The notes under the pieces: model-generated
Seen by the model: only the letters and a program-made list of their open reading frames with translations
Database searches by the model: none
What the model was told of the DNA's origin: nothing
Made by a program: the position numbers and the translations under genes
In this document: one piece after another, positions 16,759 to 26,030 of the stretch
Position numbering within the stretch: the first letter of the stretch is position 1
How the letters are laid out: the number at the start of each line of letters is the position of its first letter
NCBI GenBank assembly: GCA_016930275.1
Contig: JAFGHA010000161.1
Location: 1-50,535, forward strand
DNA: 50,535 bases
Direction of reading: 5' to 3'
Source: Chitinispirillaceae bacterium
GTDB lineage: Bacteria; Fibrobacterota; Chitinivibrionia; Chitinivibrionales; Chitinispirillaceae

Positions 16759-17709
16759 ATGTTTTCAGTATTCATCGACGGACAAGAAGGTACCACCGGT
16801 CTCCAGATTCACGAGCGGCTTAAAAACCGGACCGATCTCACTATTCACGAAATTCCGGTGGATAAACGAAAAGACCCTGCTACCAAAAAAGAATTCCTCA
16901 ATGATGCGGATATCGTCATTCTCTGCCTCCCCGATACCGCTGCCAGGGAATCCGTCGCGATGATCACCAACCCGGAAACCCGGGTTATCGATGCCAGTAC
17001 AGCCCACAGGATTGCCCCTGATTGGGTATATGGTCTCCCTGAACTGACGAAAAATCAGCGGCAAAAAATCAAAGAAGCGACACGGGTTGCGAATCCCGGC
17101 TGTTACCCGACCGGATTTCTGCTTCTGGTACGGCCGCTGATTGAACTCGGTATCATCGCTCCCGACTACCCGGTTACCTCTTCAGCGATTTCCGGCTACA
17201 GCGGTGGCGGAAAAAAACTGATCGCTTCATACGAAGCACCCTTAGAGGGAGAGACCCCCGCCGCACAGCTCGGCTCACGCAACTACGCGCTCGGACTGAA
17301 CCACAAACACATTCCCGAAATGCGGCAGCACGCACTACTCAATCAACCCCCGATCTTTTTACCGATTGTCTGTGCTTACTACAACGGAATGAATGTTACC
17401 GTTCCGTTATATACCGATTTATGCTTAAAAAAAGTGACTCCATCGGAACTGCACCGGCTTTTCTGCAATTATTTCGAGTATGAACCCTTCATCACCGTCA
17501 AGCCGCTCGAAACCGAGCAATCACTTGAAAACGGTTTTTTAAATCCAGTCCGACTTAACGGTACCAACCGGTGTGACCTGTTTGTATTTGGAAATGACCG
17601 GCAGATCGTCCTTGCCGCACGATTTGACAATCTGGGAAAAGGCGCATCCGGAGCGGCGGTTCAGAACATGAATATCATGATGGGAGTCGACGAAACCACG
17701 GGGCTGTAA
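16759..17709 (+). CDS. argC: N-acetyl-gamma-glutamyl-phosphate reductase
   Basis: Catalyses NADPH-dependent reduction of N-acetyl-glutamyl phosphate to the semialdehyde in arginine biosynthesis (cytoplasm). At 316 residues it is the short, type 2 form. The N-terminal nucleotide-binding segment has DGQEGTTGLQIHERL at 7-21. The active-site cysteine is C115 in NPGCYPTGF, and the LNHKHIPEM block carries the catalytic histidine region. The start at 16759 lies 8 bases after AGAAAGG. No other arginine gene is adjacent, so the pathway is dispersed in this genome. Confidence 0.93.
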   Translation: MFSVFIDGQEGTTGLQIHERLKNRTDLTIHEIPVDKRKDPATKKEFLNDADIVILCLPDTAARESVAMITNPETRVIDASTAHRIAPDWVYGLPELTKNQRQKIKEATRVANPGCYPTGFLLLVRPLIELGIIAPDYPVTSSAISGYSGGGKKLIASYEAPLEGETPAAQLGSRNYALGLNHKHIPEMRQHALLNQPPIFLPIVCAYYNGMNVTVPLYTDLCLKKVTPSELHRLFCNYFEYEPFITVKPLETEQSLENGFLNPVRLNGTNRCDLFVFGNDRQIVLAARFDNLGKGASGAAVQNMNIMMGVDETTGL

Positions 17710-17818
17710 TTTCCCTTTGCCACACGACATCATCCGTTTATATCTGCAGTATCGTCGGTATTGTGCTACATTTTATTTGAAAATGGAGTTATTTTAATTT
17801 AAGATTGTTAAGATACCC

Positions 17819-18451
17819 ATGAAACAGACTGAACAGACAGAACTTATAACAATCATTACCGGTTACCTGCAGCGTGAGGTGTTCAGCGCACTGCCGGATC
17901 ATCTGTATTATCATAACATCGCCCATACAATGAACGATGTGCTCCCCGCTGCGGTTCATCTTGCGACATTGGAATCGATTCCCGCAGGTGAACTTTTTCT
18001 TCTTAAGACAGCAGTCCTCTTCCATGATACCGGCTTTATCAGACGTTACCCGAACAACGAAGAATTCGGCGCACAGATCGCGGGCGAAGTTCTGCCGGAA
18101 TTCGGATTTTCCAAAGATCAGATTCAACGTATCCGTAATATCATTCTGGCAACGCGGATAGCTCCCGTCAAGGATCGTTTCGTGCAGTCCGCAGGTGACG
18201 ATCTGCTCGAAAAAATCATCTGCGACGCGGACCTCGATAACTTCGGCCGCAATGATTTTTTTGAAAAAAACGCCAATCTCTACCGCGAAATGGGCTATTT
18301 CGGTCCGGTGCCGAACGACCGGGAGTGGATTGACTATACGATATTCATCCTTGAAACCCACCGGTATTATACTGATGAGGCGACCCGGCTCCGCGCAAAG
18401 CGACAAACCGAGAATCTTGCGCTCGCACGAAAGAAACTCCCGAACTCCTGA
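17819..18451 (+). CDS. HD-domain phosphohydrolase
   Basis: A 210-residue cytoplasmic metal-dependent hydrolase of the HD superfamily. Metal ligands are visible as YYHNIAHT (H32, H36), LFHDTGF (H69, D70) and the later CDADLDNFGR aspartate. The compact all-helical HD fold covers nearly the whole protein, with no extra sensor or synthetase domain. Substrates of such stand-alone HD proteins are usually nucleotides or cyclic nucleotides, but nothing here tells which. No clear ribosome site precedes ATG 17819. A 205-codon frame on the opposite strand is a shadow of this gene. Confidence 0.85.
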   Translation: MKQTEQTELITIITGYLQREVFSALPDHLYYHNIAHTMNDVLPAAVHLATLESIPAGELFLLKTAVLFHDTGFIRRYPNNEEFGAQIAGEVLPEFGFSKDQIQRIRNIILATRIAPVKDRFVQSAGDDLLEKIICDADLDNFGRNDFFEKNANLYREMGYFGPVPNDREWIDYTIFILETHRYYTDEATRLRAKRQTENLALARKKLPNS

Positions 18452-18455
18452 CGGT

Positions 18456-18763
18456 TTGTCATCCTCACTCCGAATACTGTCCTACATCAACTTTTCGCCG
18501 AATGTAAAACGGAGAAAAAATTCTTCTCTCATCGTTATCTCTCGTTGCGTATAGGCTTGAAATCCTCCGGACACATCCTGTACGTTATGCAGGGAAAACG
18601 CAGACTGACGGAAAATGTCGCGCTGAAAATAGCGGAATTCCTTAAATTTACAAAAAGAGAATCGGATTATTTCATTCTGCTGGTACAGTATGAAAATGCG
18701 AAAAGAGCGGAAGAAAAACAGTATTTTTTCGAACGGATGGCGCTGCTCCGGAAAAAGTTATGA
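18456..18763 (+). pseudogene. TIGR02147-family regulator remnant
   Basis: The core reads KKFFSHRYLSLRIGLKSSGH and then VMQGKRRLTENVALKIAEFL, followed by FTKRESDYFILLVQYENAKR. This is the conserved N-terminal helix-turn-helix-like region of the TIGR02147 regulators frequent in Fibrobacter. An N-terminal piece, TTG-initiated LRILSYINF, lies in another frame directly upstream, and a likely small deletion or frameshift near 18490 separates it. The family normally has about 270 residues; only about 100 remain, and the C-terminal domain is absent. Confidence 0.65.
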
Positions 18764-18840
18764 AAAAAGTCGCACCGCAGCAGTACAGATTTGAGGACGG
18801 GGTTTTTCAGTTTTAAATCAACAATTTAGCTATCTGAGAA

Positions 18841-20490
18841 TCAGATTTTAAACTGTTTTACATCCGCCTCGCACACGCTGATCAGACTTCCCATATCAGA
18901 TAAACTGTTCTCCATCTCCCTTACCCCTGCCCCCAAATCAGAGAACGCACTGCTCAGGTGATTTATATTGTAGGTGATTTCACTGACCCCTTCGCTGCCC
19001 TCCCGCACATTATCAGCCATTTCCTTCATGTTGCCACTGACAGAAGACATGGTTTGTGAAATGGATGTGAGCGTTGCAGTCTGTTCATCGACCGCTTTGA
19101 CTATAGTCTGCGAAATGGTATCCACTTTCATGATTGCCGCTCCGATTCTGCCGACCGCCTCGACTGATGCTCCCGCATTACTCTGGATATCTTTTATCTG
19201 CTGAGAAATGTCATTTGCCGCTTTCGCCGTCTGGCGTGCAAGATCTTTCACCTCATTCGCCACAACGGCAAACCCCTTTCCCGCATCACCCGCCGAGGCC
19301 GCCTCAATGGTTGCATTAAGTGCAAGCAGGTTCGTCCTTTTTGTAATATCGCTGATCAGGTCGACGATATGGGTGATGGTACGTGCCGACTTGTCCAGCA
19401 TCTCCATGAGCTGCCCAGTGGCAGAAGCCTGTTCACCGGCCTCCTGAACAAGCAGTAACTCCTCGCGGCAATTCTCCGCAATACCGTTGAGCGACGTGCT
19501 GACCACTGCAACCGATTCGGAAACATCATTGACCGACGTATACGTCTGCCCCGCCTTTTCCGATAATACATTCATGTTGTTCGAAATGACATCTGCGGAG
19601 TCGACGGCCTCTTTGGAATGCCGCCCCATACGGTCACTGTTTTCCAGAATGGTTTCCGCAGATCCCGAAAGTGCCTGAATGGAAAAAGTGAGAGTCATGA
19701 TGTTCGTTTTGACTGTGGAAAACATCCCCTTGAGTTTTTCACCCGTGGTATTCAGCCAGTTGACGAGTTTTCCAATCTCATCGTTACCTTTGACCTCGAG
19801 CTGTCGTGAAAAATCACCCTCCGAGAGTGACCGTGCCATTGACATTCCCAGACGCAGGTTGCCTGTTATCTTTACAAGGATGATAATAATGAGCGCGACA
19901 GTACCCGACATAACCACAAAACCGAATACGACGGTAATCCATAACTGCTGTCCGGCAACTGACCGCAATTCGTTGATCCTGTATCGAATCCGGTCGCTGT
20001 TCCACTGAACAAGCGAATCAAGCACAGCTTCAGCTTTGCCGATAGTACCGCTCAACAGGCTGAAACGGCCGGTGGTGCCGCCGTCTGAGAACGTAGTTAC
20101 CCGCGCCAACTCACTTCTGATTGCATCGAGGGACACGACCAATGAATCACAGAGTGTTTTGCCCTCGCTGTTCACTTCCAATGCCACCAGTTGTTGCACT
20201 CCGTTGCTGCAGGTTTGGAGAGTCTCCGCAATTTTACCGACCGCAGTTTCAAATGCCGTTTTGTCGGAAACGGCCGAAAGGGTAGCGACCGATCCTGCAG
20301 TGGCGCATAATTTTTTATAGACATTGACTGAATAGCCGACTTTTTCAACGTTTACCCGTGAAATTCTTTCCAGTTTTCGGTTCACTCCGTACAGACACAA
20401 AACCGACCAGCACACTACAACGCAGCTGAGCAGCGTAATTACGATGCCACCACCTATCAGTAATGAACGAATCGTAAGTTTATGAAACAT
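18841..20490 (-). CDS. Methyl-accepting chemotaxis protein
   Basis: A membrane chemoreceptor of 549 residues. TM1 spans about 7-30, a helical periplasmic ligand domain follows to about 175, TM2 is the segment [20 protein letters not shown], then HAMP ([20 protein letters not shown]) and a long cytoplasmic signalling coiled coil. The hairpin tip is recognisable in [19 protein letters not shown], the CheA/CheW contact region. The start at 20490 is preferred because AAAAGG precedes it by 7 bases; the longer frame to 20517 adds MASYLKGWY without a ribosome site. No chemotaxis kinase gene is nearby. The ligand cannot be read from the sequence. Confidence 0.92.
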   Translation of the reverse strand: MFHKLTIRSLLIGGGIVITLLSCVVVCWSVLCLYGVNRKLERISRVNVEKVGYSVNVYKKLCATAGSVATLSAVSDKTAFETAVGKIAETLQTCSNGVQQLVALEVNSEGKTLCDSLVVSLDAIRSELARVTTFSDGGTTGRFSLLSGTIGKAEAVLDSLVQWNSDRIRYRINELRSVAGQQLWITVVFGFVVMSGTVALIIIILVKITGNLRLGMSMARSLSEGDFSRQLEVKGNDEIGKLVNWLNTTGEKLKGMFSTVKTNIMTLTFSIQALSGSAETILENSDRMGRHSKEAVDSADVISNNMNVLSEKAGQTYTSVNDVSESVAVVSTSLNGIAENCREELLLVQEAGEQASATGQLMEMLDKSARTITHIVDLISDITKRTNLLALNATIEAASAGDAGKGFAVVANEVKDLARQTAKAANDISQQIKDIQSNAGASVEAVGRIGAAIMKVDTISQTIVKAVDEQTATLTSISQTMSSVSGNMKEMADNVREGSEGVSEITYNINHLSSAFSDLGAGVREMENSLSDMGSLISVCEADVKQFKI

Positions 20491-21178
20491 ATACCATCCT
20501 TTTAGGTATGAGGCCACAAGCTTTTTTTTGACAAGTTAACCACTGCCGACTAACAGCACTTTCCGGGTTTCGACTCCATCGAACACCCCGGATCCAGTAT
20601 ACTGTCAAGCCCTGATTTTATTTGAAATGCACCCCCTGTCGCCTGAAGGAAATCTGCGACCGGAGAAAACATACGTAATTATACGAATACAGCAAGTTGT
20701 GGTAAACTAAAAAAGTATGATTGTGGAATGCCCAGTACTTCAGTGACGTTTCCTGACAGTACATTGGTAATCCGCCGATATGTTCTTTGGGTAATCAACA
20801 GGCGGGATAGCAGGCGGAAGTACTCCCGGCGACGTCAGTCGGTTTGTCGTGGCGTAATCTTTCTGAACGACATCCGAACCCCCGCGCTCACCTTCATGAT
20901 GTCGTGAGTGATCCAGAAATCGACACTCAAGCTGATTCCCGCCGAAAAAAAACCTGCCGTACAGAGCAGTGCGATACGCAGTGAAAAAGGGGCACTGTTA
21001 CCGCGTTGACTTTTTAATATAGTTCCCGTTCCGCAGAGAACTTACCGCAGAGGACTTTTATCGAATCATACTCTTTGCATCTCATGTCCCTGCAGATTTC
21101 TCCCCGGGGGATTTGCAGGGACGTTACTATCACTTGTTAACAAGGTATCGTATCGTGAACAGATGCCATTTGACCGTC
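20491..21178. other. Intergenic region with a possible degraded membrane ORF
   Basis: No intact gene. On the minus strand between about 21020 and 20680 a frame reads SLRIALLCTAGFFSAGISLS, then DFWITHDIMKVSAGVRMSF, is interrupted by TGA at 20837, and continues in frame as RRREYFRLLSRLLITQRTYR. It has no start signal and matches no family I know, so it could be a relic of a sensor gene or chance. A hairpin at 21086-21122 is listed separately. Confidence 0.3.
21086..21122 (-). terminator. Long hairpin downstream of the glycyl radical activase gene
   Basis: A perfect 9-bp stem GTCCCTGCA / TGCAGGGAC encloses a second TCCCC/GGGGA stem. It lies about 57 bases past the activase stop on the minus strand. 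There is no strong T-run, so it may be a processing or weak termination signal. Confidence 0.45.
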
Positions 21179-22111
21179 TCACTCATTAGAATGCACCCGG
21201 AAGCCCAGTTCCCGCAGAGCTACCCGGACTTTTTCAACCTCCGATTCATCCTGCTTTCCCCGATCCACGTACTGATCACCTCTTCCCAGTTGTTCATACT
21301 TGTGCTTTGCGAGATTGTTGTACGGCATGATATGGACCACTCCGGAATAAACCGCATTTTTCAGAAATTCCGCAATTCCGGCAATTGAATCGATGTCAGT
21401 GTTGAATCCGGGAATCAGCGGTATGCGCGGAATGATTTTTTCATTTCCGTAATCAGCAACAATCTTCCTGAAATTATTCAAAACCGTTTGCGGTTCCACA
21501 CCGGTTGTGTCCCTATATTTTTTCCCGTCAACGTGCTTGATATCAAAAAGAAACAGATCAGTAACGGCTGCAAGTTCCGGAATGATTGCACCCGAAAAAA
21601 AACCGCAGGTTTCAATTGCCGTGTGTATACCCAGTTCTCTGATCCTTGCAAGGGTATCGATCAGAAAATCCTTCTGCGCGGTCGGCTCCCCACCCGAAAT
21701 CGTGACACCGCCGTTCGATTCCCTGAAAAAAGCAACGTCCTGAAGTACATACTCCGCAACCTCGCGGGAGGTCATCTCCGTTCCGATTCTTTCCATGGCA
21801 CCGGTGGGACATCCTGCCACACATGCTCCGCACCCGTTGCATAGGGCGTGATCGCGCCAGATCCCGTCTTTTGTCGCCAGAAGTGCGTTCTGTGGGCAAA
21901 CTTTCAGACATGTTCCGCATCCGGTGCACACGCCGGCATTGTGGATAAATTCATGACTGAAGTTCTGTGATTCGGGATTGTGGCACCATGTGCAGTGCAG
22001 CGGACAACCTTTGAAGTAGACGCAGGTTCTTATACCCGGGCCGTCGAAGATCGCGTATCGTTGAATATCAAATACGATTCCCCGTTTTTCCCCGCCGTCA
22101 CCATTTCGCAT
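21179..22111 (-). CDS. Glycyl radical enzyme activase (radical SAM)
   Basis: Generates the glycyl radical on the adjacent enzyme using S-adenosylmethionine and a [4Fe-4S] cluster. The cluster motif CxxxCxxC is C36, C40, C43 (GCPLHCTWCHNPES). Two further ferredoxin-type clusters follow, CTGCGTCLKVCP (62-73) and CNGCGACVAGCP (91-102), as in activases of the glycerol-dehydratase/HPAD class and unlike PflA of E. coli, which lacks them. ISGGEPTAQ (SAM contact) is present. The start at 22111 overlaps the end of the enzyme gene by 14 bases, implying coupled translation; a longer in-frame start at 22171 would intrude further. About 310 residues, the usual length. Confidence 0.93.
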   Translation of the reverse strand: MRNGDGGEKRGIVFDIQRYAIFDGPGIRTCVYFKGCPLHCTWCHNPESQNFSHEFIHNAGVCTGCGTCLKVCPQNALLATKDGIWRDHALCNGCGACVAGCPTGAMERIGTEMTSREVAEYVLQDVAFFRESNGGVTISGGEPTAQKDFLIDTLARIRELGIHTAIETCGFFSGAIIPELAAVTDLFLFDIKHVDGKKYRDTTGVEPQTVLNNFRKIVADYGNEKIIPRIPLIPGFNTDIDSIAGIAEFLKNAVYSGVVHIMPYNNLAKHKYEQLGRGDQYVDRGKQDESEVEKVRVALRELGFRVHSNE

Positions 22112-24677
22112 GTTCAGTACGCGAGATAATTTCATTCTGAAGTTCCCAGCCGATTTCGGTAAAGTAGACACTGAAGCCGCCGACTTTCACCACCAGATCC
22201 TTGTAATCCACGGGGTTTTTCTGAGCGGCCTTCAGATCATTGGAGGATATGACCGTCGGCTGCAGTTGCATTCCACCCAGTTTGAAATAGGTTTTTATGA
22301 GTGCGATCCATTTCTCGCGGGTTTCACTGTTTTTTCCTATCATTGAGGGATGCAGTTTCAGATTCACCGTACACTCCATCAACTGTTCCAGATCAAGGCT
22401 TGAAATGGAGCGTAATACCCCAGTCGGCCCGTTGCTCTCGACATTGTACGGACTGCACCCCGAGGCGTACGGTCTGCCGGCTTTCCTGCCGTCCGGTGTC
22501 GCCATGCCGAATCTTCCCGCCAGCGTGTGGGTCATCCCGCCTCCGATCGAGGAGACAAACAACCTTCCATTCGAGCACCGCACCGAGTTTATTTTATCTG
22601 TCAACATTTTAATTATCTCTCTCGCAAAGCCGTCAATTTCCGGATCCCCGTTTCCCCATTTCGGCCTGCACGTGAGAATTTTCCGATGGATTTCCTCATA
22701 CCCGCTGTAATTGTTGTCGATCGCCGCAACGAGTTCACTCAGCGTGAATACCTTTTCCTCAAACACCAGTTTCTTAATGGCAAACAGAGAATCAATGAAA
22801 TTTGCAACACTGGTTCCGAGAAGAACGAACTCTATCTGATATTGATCGCCTCCGGCGGTGGTATCTTTCTTCTTCCGTACGGCTGAGGGGGTGAAAGCGG
22901 AAATAAAGGGAGATGACAATTGTGTCGCGAATACATCATCTCTGGTTTCCACCCCTTTTCTGAGGAGAGAAAGCGAATAAGACATCTGTTTGTCAATCGC
23001 TCCGAGAAATTCATCAAACGTTTGAAATGAATCAACGGCCCCGGACCTGATCCCGGTACTGTCGATTGTTCCCACCATGGTAACATTGTCACCGTTACGC
23101 AGTGTGGTATCAAGAAGATTACTGAGCGAAATACTTGAACAGCCCGAGCCCCCACCTTTTCCGGCGGTGCAGAAATTGGCACAGACGATGGCGGAATACG
23201 AACGGGCATCTTCGAGAGAATATCCCGCATTCTGCATGGCCCTGATGCACAACTCGTCATTCTGAAAGGAAACATTCGATACTTTGTTGTACAGTACATC
23301 GGCGATCAACCGGTAGAATTCTTCCGGGGTGTTCTGATGCAGTCTGATGATGATATTATTGACCGTTTTCGACCGGAATGCCGCCTCGAGTATCACATGG
23401 GAAAGTTCGTTGGTTACATCATTTCCCGACGCATCAACTCCTCCTATGGTCACCGATTCCATACCGCAGAAACGATGGTAGAAATCATTCATGAAATTGG
23501 GAAACGGTTTTACATTGAAGCTCATGTTTTTAATCAGGATTTCCTCGAACAGTTCTCTCGCTTCCTCCCGGGAAATCCTGTTTTCGTCAACATCCCGTCT
23601 GAAGTACGGATAGAAGATCTGATCCAGTCTGCCCATGCCCAATCCATTGAACGGCAGGGAGAGCTCCACGGCGATCTTTATAATCCAGTAGGCTTGAACA
23701 GACTCGAAAAGCGTTTCGGCCGGATATGCCGGCACTCTGACCAGTGCATCCGCTATCCGCTTCATTTTTTCCCTCCGCGATGAGTCATGTTCTTCACGAC
23801 ACCGCTCTTCAATCATTTCGGCAAGCCTGCGCGCGAACAGCAGTATGCTGTCGTAGGCGATCACCAATGACTGTAAAAACCCCGTTTCTTCCCTTGTCAG
23901 TCCCGTATTCTTTTCGATAGTCCCGAGCAACTCCTCCTTCATGGCGATAATGCCTTTTTCCAGAAACGTGGTATTGTCGATCACGACATTTCCCTGCACT
24001 GTTGCGAGAATGGTATTGGGCGACTGAAGCGCATAGCCTCCGGTGAAGCTTGACGGAAGTGATTGCATGTACGACTTTGTTTCTCCCGCGAACCCGCCGT
24101 TTTTCTCGAGATTTCCGACGATCATGTCACACAGGGATTTTCCCTTCCAGTAGGGAAGCAATTCGCCGAGAAGAACCTTCTTGTCTTTTTCAGCCATTCT
24201 GTACGGGTTGACTTTTCTTTTGTCTATCGTGGTGAAACCGAGACTCGGCAATTTCACTCCGGCGACACGACACTTGTTCAGGTTCCTGAAAAAGCTGAAA
24301 GGTCCCCGAGTTTTAACGACAAAAAACAGAAACTTCAACGCCGACTTCACCTGCGTCAGAACAAGGGTGGACGTCTTCAGTTCATACTCGAACGTTGAGT
24401 TGTACATTCCCTTTTCAATATCAATCGGAATACCGAGAAAATATTCCGTCCAGTTTCCTGCGATAAGATCATCCGGATCGATGTATATCGACATATTGGC
24501 CATTACATGTTTCATGCATAGCGCGATACGCTCGTTGACGGTGACGTTTTCACCTTCCGTCTTTTTCCACATTTCGGTGAAATATCGCGCCCGCTGGATG
24601 GAAACGTTGGTAATCGTTTCCTGATACTTCCATCGGAGGTTATTCAGCCGTTCACTGATATTTTCTTTGTAATCCAT
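22098..24677 (-). CDS. Glycyl radical enzyme of an unassigned subclass
   Basis: A PFL-type ten-stranded barrel enzyme of about 859 residues. The glycyl radical loop is at the C-terminus: KVGGFSVYF, the radical glycine being the 26th residue from the end, then ELQNEIISRTEH. The cysteine loop in mid-protein reads SAIVCANFCTAGKGGGSGC. A cysteine sits where the thiyl radical forms (C521 counted from the longest frame), but the GCVE signature of dehydratases and aryl decarboxylases is replaced by VCAN, and the adjacent cysteine pair of pyruvate formate-lyase is absent. The start at 24677 (MDYKENISE) has GGGAA upstream and is preferred over a non-ATG start at 24743. It is paired with its activase, with no microcompartment or transporter genes nearby. 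The substrate is unknown. Confidence 0.9.
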   Translation of the reverse strand: MDYKENISERLNNLRWKYQETITNVSIQRARYFTEMWKKTEGENVTVNERIALCMKHVMANMSIYIDPDDLIAGNWTEYFLGIPIDIEKGMYNSTFEYELKTSTLVLTQVKSALKFLFFVVKTRGPFSFFRNLNKCRVAGVKLPSLGFTTIDKRKVNPYRMAEKDKKVLLGELLPYWKGKSLCDMIVGNLEKNGGFAGETKSYMQSLPSSFTGGYALQSPNTILATVQGNVVIDNTTFLEKGIIAMKEELLGTIEKNTGLTREETGFLQSLVIAYDSILLFARRLAEMIEERCREEHDSSRREKMKRIADALVRVPAYPAETLFESVQAYWIIKIAVELSLPFNGLGMGRLDQIFYPYFRRDVDENRISREEARELFEEILIKNMSFNVKPFPNFMNDFYHRFCGMESVTIGGVDASGNDVTNELSHVILEAAFRSKTVNNIIIRLHQNTPEEFYRLIADVLYNKVSNVSFQNDELCIRAMQNAGYSLEDARSYSAIVCANFCTAGKGGGSGCSSISLSNLLDTTLRNGDNVTMVGTIDSTGIRSGAVDSFQTFDEFLGAIDKQMSYSLSLLRKGVETRDDVFATQLSSPFISAFTPSAVRKKKDTTAGGDQYQIEFVLLGTSVANFIDSLFAIKKLVFEEKVFTLSELVAAIDNNYSGYEEIHRKILTCRPKWGNGDPEIDGFAREIIKMLTDKINSVRCSNGRLFVSSIGGGMTHTLAGRFGMATPDGRKAGRPYASGCSPYNVESNGPTGVLRSISSLDLEQLMECTVNLKLHPSMIGKNSETREKWIALIKTYFKLGGMQLQPTVISSNDLKAAQKNPVDYKDLVVKVGGFSVYFTEIGWELQNEIISRTEHAKW

Positions 24678-24935
24678 ACGTATTGTTCCCGGTTGAATTG
24701 ACTTCGCAACTACAGGAATAAAGGCCTGCTTTCGTGTAACCAATATAATCGATACTGTATGAAAGGTGGTTTCTTTTTCGATTCAGACTGGAGTTACCAG
24801 CAACCGCGCCTATTTTAAACGCGAACCTCTGCTCGCGCACCGAAACGAATCCACGACACCAGCTGAAAATAGATGCCCTGACAAATAAAAAGCAAACATT
24901 TGAAATCCCCCTGTCAGTGAATAGAAAATGCCATA

Positions 24936-26030
24936 CTATACAGTAGTTTTTCCAACGGATTCCATCAGTTCAAGCAACCTGCGGGCACTCTTTTCCCAAG
25001 AATAGGTATCCAGAACTTCCCTGAATCCGGCAAACTCGCTGGTTCCCGGTGGCGGCAAAGCCATTGTTTCCCTGATTGTCCGTGCGATATCCCGCGGATC
25101 AAACGGATCAAAATAAGCGGCGGTCGATCCGGCGATCTCTTCCATTACCGTTCCCCGGGAGGTAATCACCCGTGTCCCCATACAGAACGCCTCGAGTACC
25201 GGAAGGCCGAATCCTTCATAAACCGACGGGTAGACGACCGCCCTGCAGTCATGATACTGATCCATGAGCTGTTGTTCTGAAAGAAAACCGAGGAATCGGA
25301 TTTGCTCCTTTACCGTACTTGTGCTGATTCTCGCATGAAGATCCTTGTTTTTCCACCCCGGCGGTCCTGCAATCCGTAAGGCTATCGTCAACCCCTCCGT
25401 TTTGAGCAATTCAAGTGCCACTATCAGCCGAATAAGGTTTTTGCGCGGTTCACGATTCCCCGCGAAGAAGAGAAACGGTTCCTCTGATTGCCGCTCCGGT
25501 ACATGTCGGCACTTCCATTCGGGACTGCCGTTGGTTATGATTATGACCCGATCCGGTGTGACACACTTCGGGTACACGGTAAGCAGTTCTCTTCCGATAT
25601 AATCGGAAACCGGCAGCAGCTTTGCCGCATTTTTAACCGTTACGGGAAACAGATACTTATGATTGAACAGGTTGAGCCTCTGACAGGACTCCGGGAACCG
25701 CAATGCCGCAAAATCGTGCACCGTCGCGAAAACGGTCCCGTGGTACAGTACCGGGCTGATCTGTTCCGGCGCCCACAACAGATCGATCCGGTCTCGTTTC
25801 AAATGCCCCGGCAGTATGAACTGCTGCCAGAGAATCCCCGGAAGTTTCCACGGAATCAGTACCTTCTTCCAACGGGGATTGGTCACGACGTAATCGGATT
25901 TTGTGCATTCATAGAGAAGGTAATCATTTCGGATATCAATTTCCTGCAGCCGATCCATCAGACAGCGCAGATACCTCGAAATACCGGTGGTACCGTTCTT
26001 GAAAGCTTTTATATCGATCCCGATTCTCAC
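24936..26030 (-). CDS. GT4-family glycosyltransferase
   Basis: A 364-residue GT-B glycosyltransferase. The C-terminal half shows FFAGNREPRKNLIRLI, then IRFLGFLSEQQLMDQYHDC and the donor-site block YPSVYEGFGLPVLEAF, which contains the E-x7-E pair. The N-terminal acceptor domain begins with MRIGIDIKAFKNGTTGISRY. No membrane segment, so it acts at the cytoplasmic face on lipid-linked or polymeric acceptors. Its ATG overlaps the stop of the preceding glycosyltransferase by 4 bases, which ties it to the exopolysaccharide operon. The sugar specificity is not readable. Confidence 0.9.
   Translation of the reverse strand: MRIGIDIKAFKNGTTGISRYLRCLMDRLQEIDIRNDYLLYECTKSDYVVTNPRWKKVLIPWKLPGILWQQFILPGHLKRDRIDLLWAPEQISPVLYHGTVFATVHDFAALRFPESCQRLNLFNHKYLFPVTVKNAAKLLPVSDYIGRELLTVYPKCVTPDRVIIITNGSPEWKCRHVPERQSEEPFLFFAGNREPRKNLIRLIVALELLKTEGLTIALRIAGPPGWKNKDLHARISTSTVKEQIRFLGFLSEQQLMDQYHDCRAVVYPSVYEGFGLPVLEAFCMGTRVITSRGTVMEEIAGSTAAYFDPFDPRDIARTIRETMALPPPGTSEFAGFREVLDTYSWEKSARRLLELMESVGKTTV

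Noticed and set aside
17789..18406. 205-codon frame on the minus strand opposite the HD hydrolase
   Set aside because: It is the mirror of a clear HD-domain gene with all metal ligands, has no ribosome site, and its protein has no recognisable motif.
21086..21122. Hairpin as an attenuator or riboswitch of the glycyl radical operon
   Set aside because: It lies downstream, not upstream, of the operon and is better explained as a termination or processing signal.
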